Assembly (NCBI GenBank): GCA_016215705.1
Contig: JACRIR010000185.1
Coordinates: forward strand, 1-14,004
Source of the DNA: Candidatus Poribacteria bacterium
GTDB taxonomy: Bacteria; Abyssobacteria; SURF-5
Direction of reading: 5' to 3'
DNA: 14,004 nt
In this document: positions 13,606-14,004 of the stretch, piece after piece
How positions within the stretch are numbered: the stretch's first letter is position 1
Layout of the letters: every line of letters begins with the position of its first letter
Notes under the pieces: model-generated
Told to the model about the DNA's origin: nothing
Database searches by the model: none
The model's input: the letters and a program-made list of their open reading frames with translations, nothing else
Program-made: the position numbers and the translations under genes

Positions 13606-13635
13606 ACTATACAAAAAGCCGGGAACCGAAGTCAA
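13606..13635 (-). promoter_or_regulatory. Promoter of the small-membrane-protein/acyltransferase operon, possibly leaderless
   Basis: On the minus strand TTGACT (13635-13630), an 18-nt spacer and TATAGT (13611-13606) form a strong core. Transcription should begin about 7-8 nt downstream, near 13599-13597, which is where the ATG lies. The transcript would have almost no leader. If transcription starts elsewhere upstream, the GAAGG before the ATG could serve as a weak ribosome site. Confidence 0.55.
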
Positions 13636-13830
13636 GCCCGCAGGCAAAGTTGCAATCGAAACGCAAATCGAGTAAAATAAGAAAAGTCAAGCGCAGTATA
13701 TCAAATCGAAAAGGCGCAAAGAATCCGGATATCAGTCAACGAACCCGCGAAGCGGGAGATTAATTGCACGATTCCATCATGAATGCCGTTTTTGATTCAA
13801 TCCGACGTACAAGACCTGTCTTCGACCGCG

Positions 13831-13852
13831 ATCCGGAATCCGGAATCCGGAA
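13831..13852. repeat. Heptamer array C (ATCCGGA x3)
   Basis: ATCCGGA is repeated three times without error, plus one extra A: 22 bp of perfect period 7. It is the same unit as the AATCCGG run at 9428-9446, and a single GAATCCGGA occurs at 13731-13739. The unit ends are CCGG-centred and partly self-complementary. Confidence 0.7.
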
Positions 13853-13902
13853 CAAGATGGACATGGAGGCGGAAACGAGAAAACAGGAGCCGGCGAACTG
13901 TT

Positions 13903-13944
13903 TGCTCCCTTCGCCTTTCGCCCTTCGCCTTTCCTCTGCCCTTT
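13903..13944. repeat. Degenerate heptamer array D (TTCGCCT-type)
   Basis: Successive sevens read TGCTCCC, TTCGCCT, TTCGCCC, TTCGCCT, TTCCTCT, GCCCTTT. Three nearly identical units (13910-13930) form the core. On the minus strand the unit is AGGCGAA, which also opens array A at 9382. Confidence 0.55.
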
Positions 13945-13956
13945 TGGGCCTGCTGC

Positions 13957-13975
13957 TCGCGGGCGGCGCCCGCGA
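13957..13975. repeat. GC-rich perfect hairpin near the window end
   Basis: TCGCGGGC (13957-13964) pairs perfectly with GCCCGCGA (13968-13975) around GGC, followed by ATATATAAA. It could be a REP-like element or the core of a terminator for a gene beyond the window; the flank is AT-rich but not a T run. Confidence 0.45.
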
Positions 13976-14004
13976 ATATATAAACCCACATATTCAGCAC
14001 CCGA

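Larger units (their letters stand above)
13636..14004. other. Non-coding right end: A-rich stretch, heptamer arrays and a GC-rich hairpin
   Basis: No frame here looks like a gene: the short open frames have low-complexity, strongly basic translations from repeat DNA. Contents are an A-rich segment (about 13650-13720), a small CCCGC-GAA-GCGGG hairpin at 13744-13756 without a T run, heptamer arrays at 13831-13852 and 13903-13944, and a hairpin at 13957-13975. A second TTGACT (minus strand, 13690-13685) has no well-placed -10. Confidence 0.5.

Noticed and set aside
13741-13757. CCCGC-GAA-GCGGG hairpin as a terminator
   Set aside because: The stem is only 5 bp and no T run follows on either strand.
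13777-14000. Short frames on both strands at the right end
   Set aside because: Their translations come from heptamer and hairpin DNA, are low-complexity and basic, and have no supporting ribosome sites.

Overview
The window is bacterial DNA of moderately high GC content. Genes are closely packed, Shine-Dalgarno sequences are clear, promoters are sigma-70 type with TTGAC[A/T] -35 boxes, and ATG, GTG and TTG starts are all used. Several products carry signal peptides, lipoprotein signals or membrane anchors. The mix of a cobalamin-dependent ribonucleotide reductase, a modular beta-helix surface protein with thrombospondin-type calcium repeats, a kinase fused to a PQQ propeller, and an AlgI-type acyltransferase suggests a Gram-negative, environmental, poorly characterised lineage (Planctomycetota-like or another candidate phylum). 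The sequence alone does not fix the taxon. No rRNA, tRNA, CRISPR array, transposase or phage gene is visible.

Layout. (1) 2-1900 (+): the 3' part of a large modular surface or secreted protein built as a tandem duplication of [beta-helix + C-terminal Q-type domain], joined by an Ig-like linker and thrombospondin-3 repeats. The next linker is still recognisable after the stop codon. (2) 1901-2495: a long intergenic leader with a palindrome, a sigma-70 promoter holding an NrdR-box-like sequence between its -35 and -10, a possible 38-codon leader ORF and a second possible promoter. (3) 2496-4850 (+): nrdJ, followed at once by a terminator. (4) 4881-5145: a convergent spacer carrying two opposed REP-like palindromes and a large hairpin that could stop transcription from both sides. 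(5) 5146-11782 (-): a run of five genes on the minus strand. In transcription order they are a vWA/FHA-like membrane protein, a 74-aa membrane zinc-ribbon-like protein, a Ser/Thr kinase with a membrane segment and PQQ propeller, an alkaline phosphatase overlapping the kinase by 4 nt (GTGA), and, from its own promoter, a small exported Spy/CpxP-like protein. (6) 11965-13597 (-): a small two-helix membrane protein overlapping an AlgI/MBOAT O-acyltransferase, from a promoter so close to the start codon that the mRNA may be leaderless. (7) 13607-14004: non-coding sequence with heptamer repeats and a GC-rich hairpin.

How the genes may work together. The minus-strand block reads as an envelope-signalling set. 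The kinase has a cytosolic catalytic domain and an external propeller. The first protein displays an extracytoplasmic vWA domain and keeps a degenerate FHA-like module inside, which could bind or be a target of the kinase. The phosphatase is translationally coupled to the kinase but is predicted to act outside the inner membrane. The roles are inferred from domains; the joint function is a hypothesis.

The most unusual non-coding signal is a set of short intergenic arrays of different sequence that share a period of seven bases (around 9382-9451, 11892-11947, 13831-13852 and 13903-13944). They resemble in style the heptanucleotide STRR repeats known from cyanobacteria.
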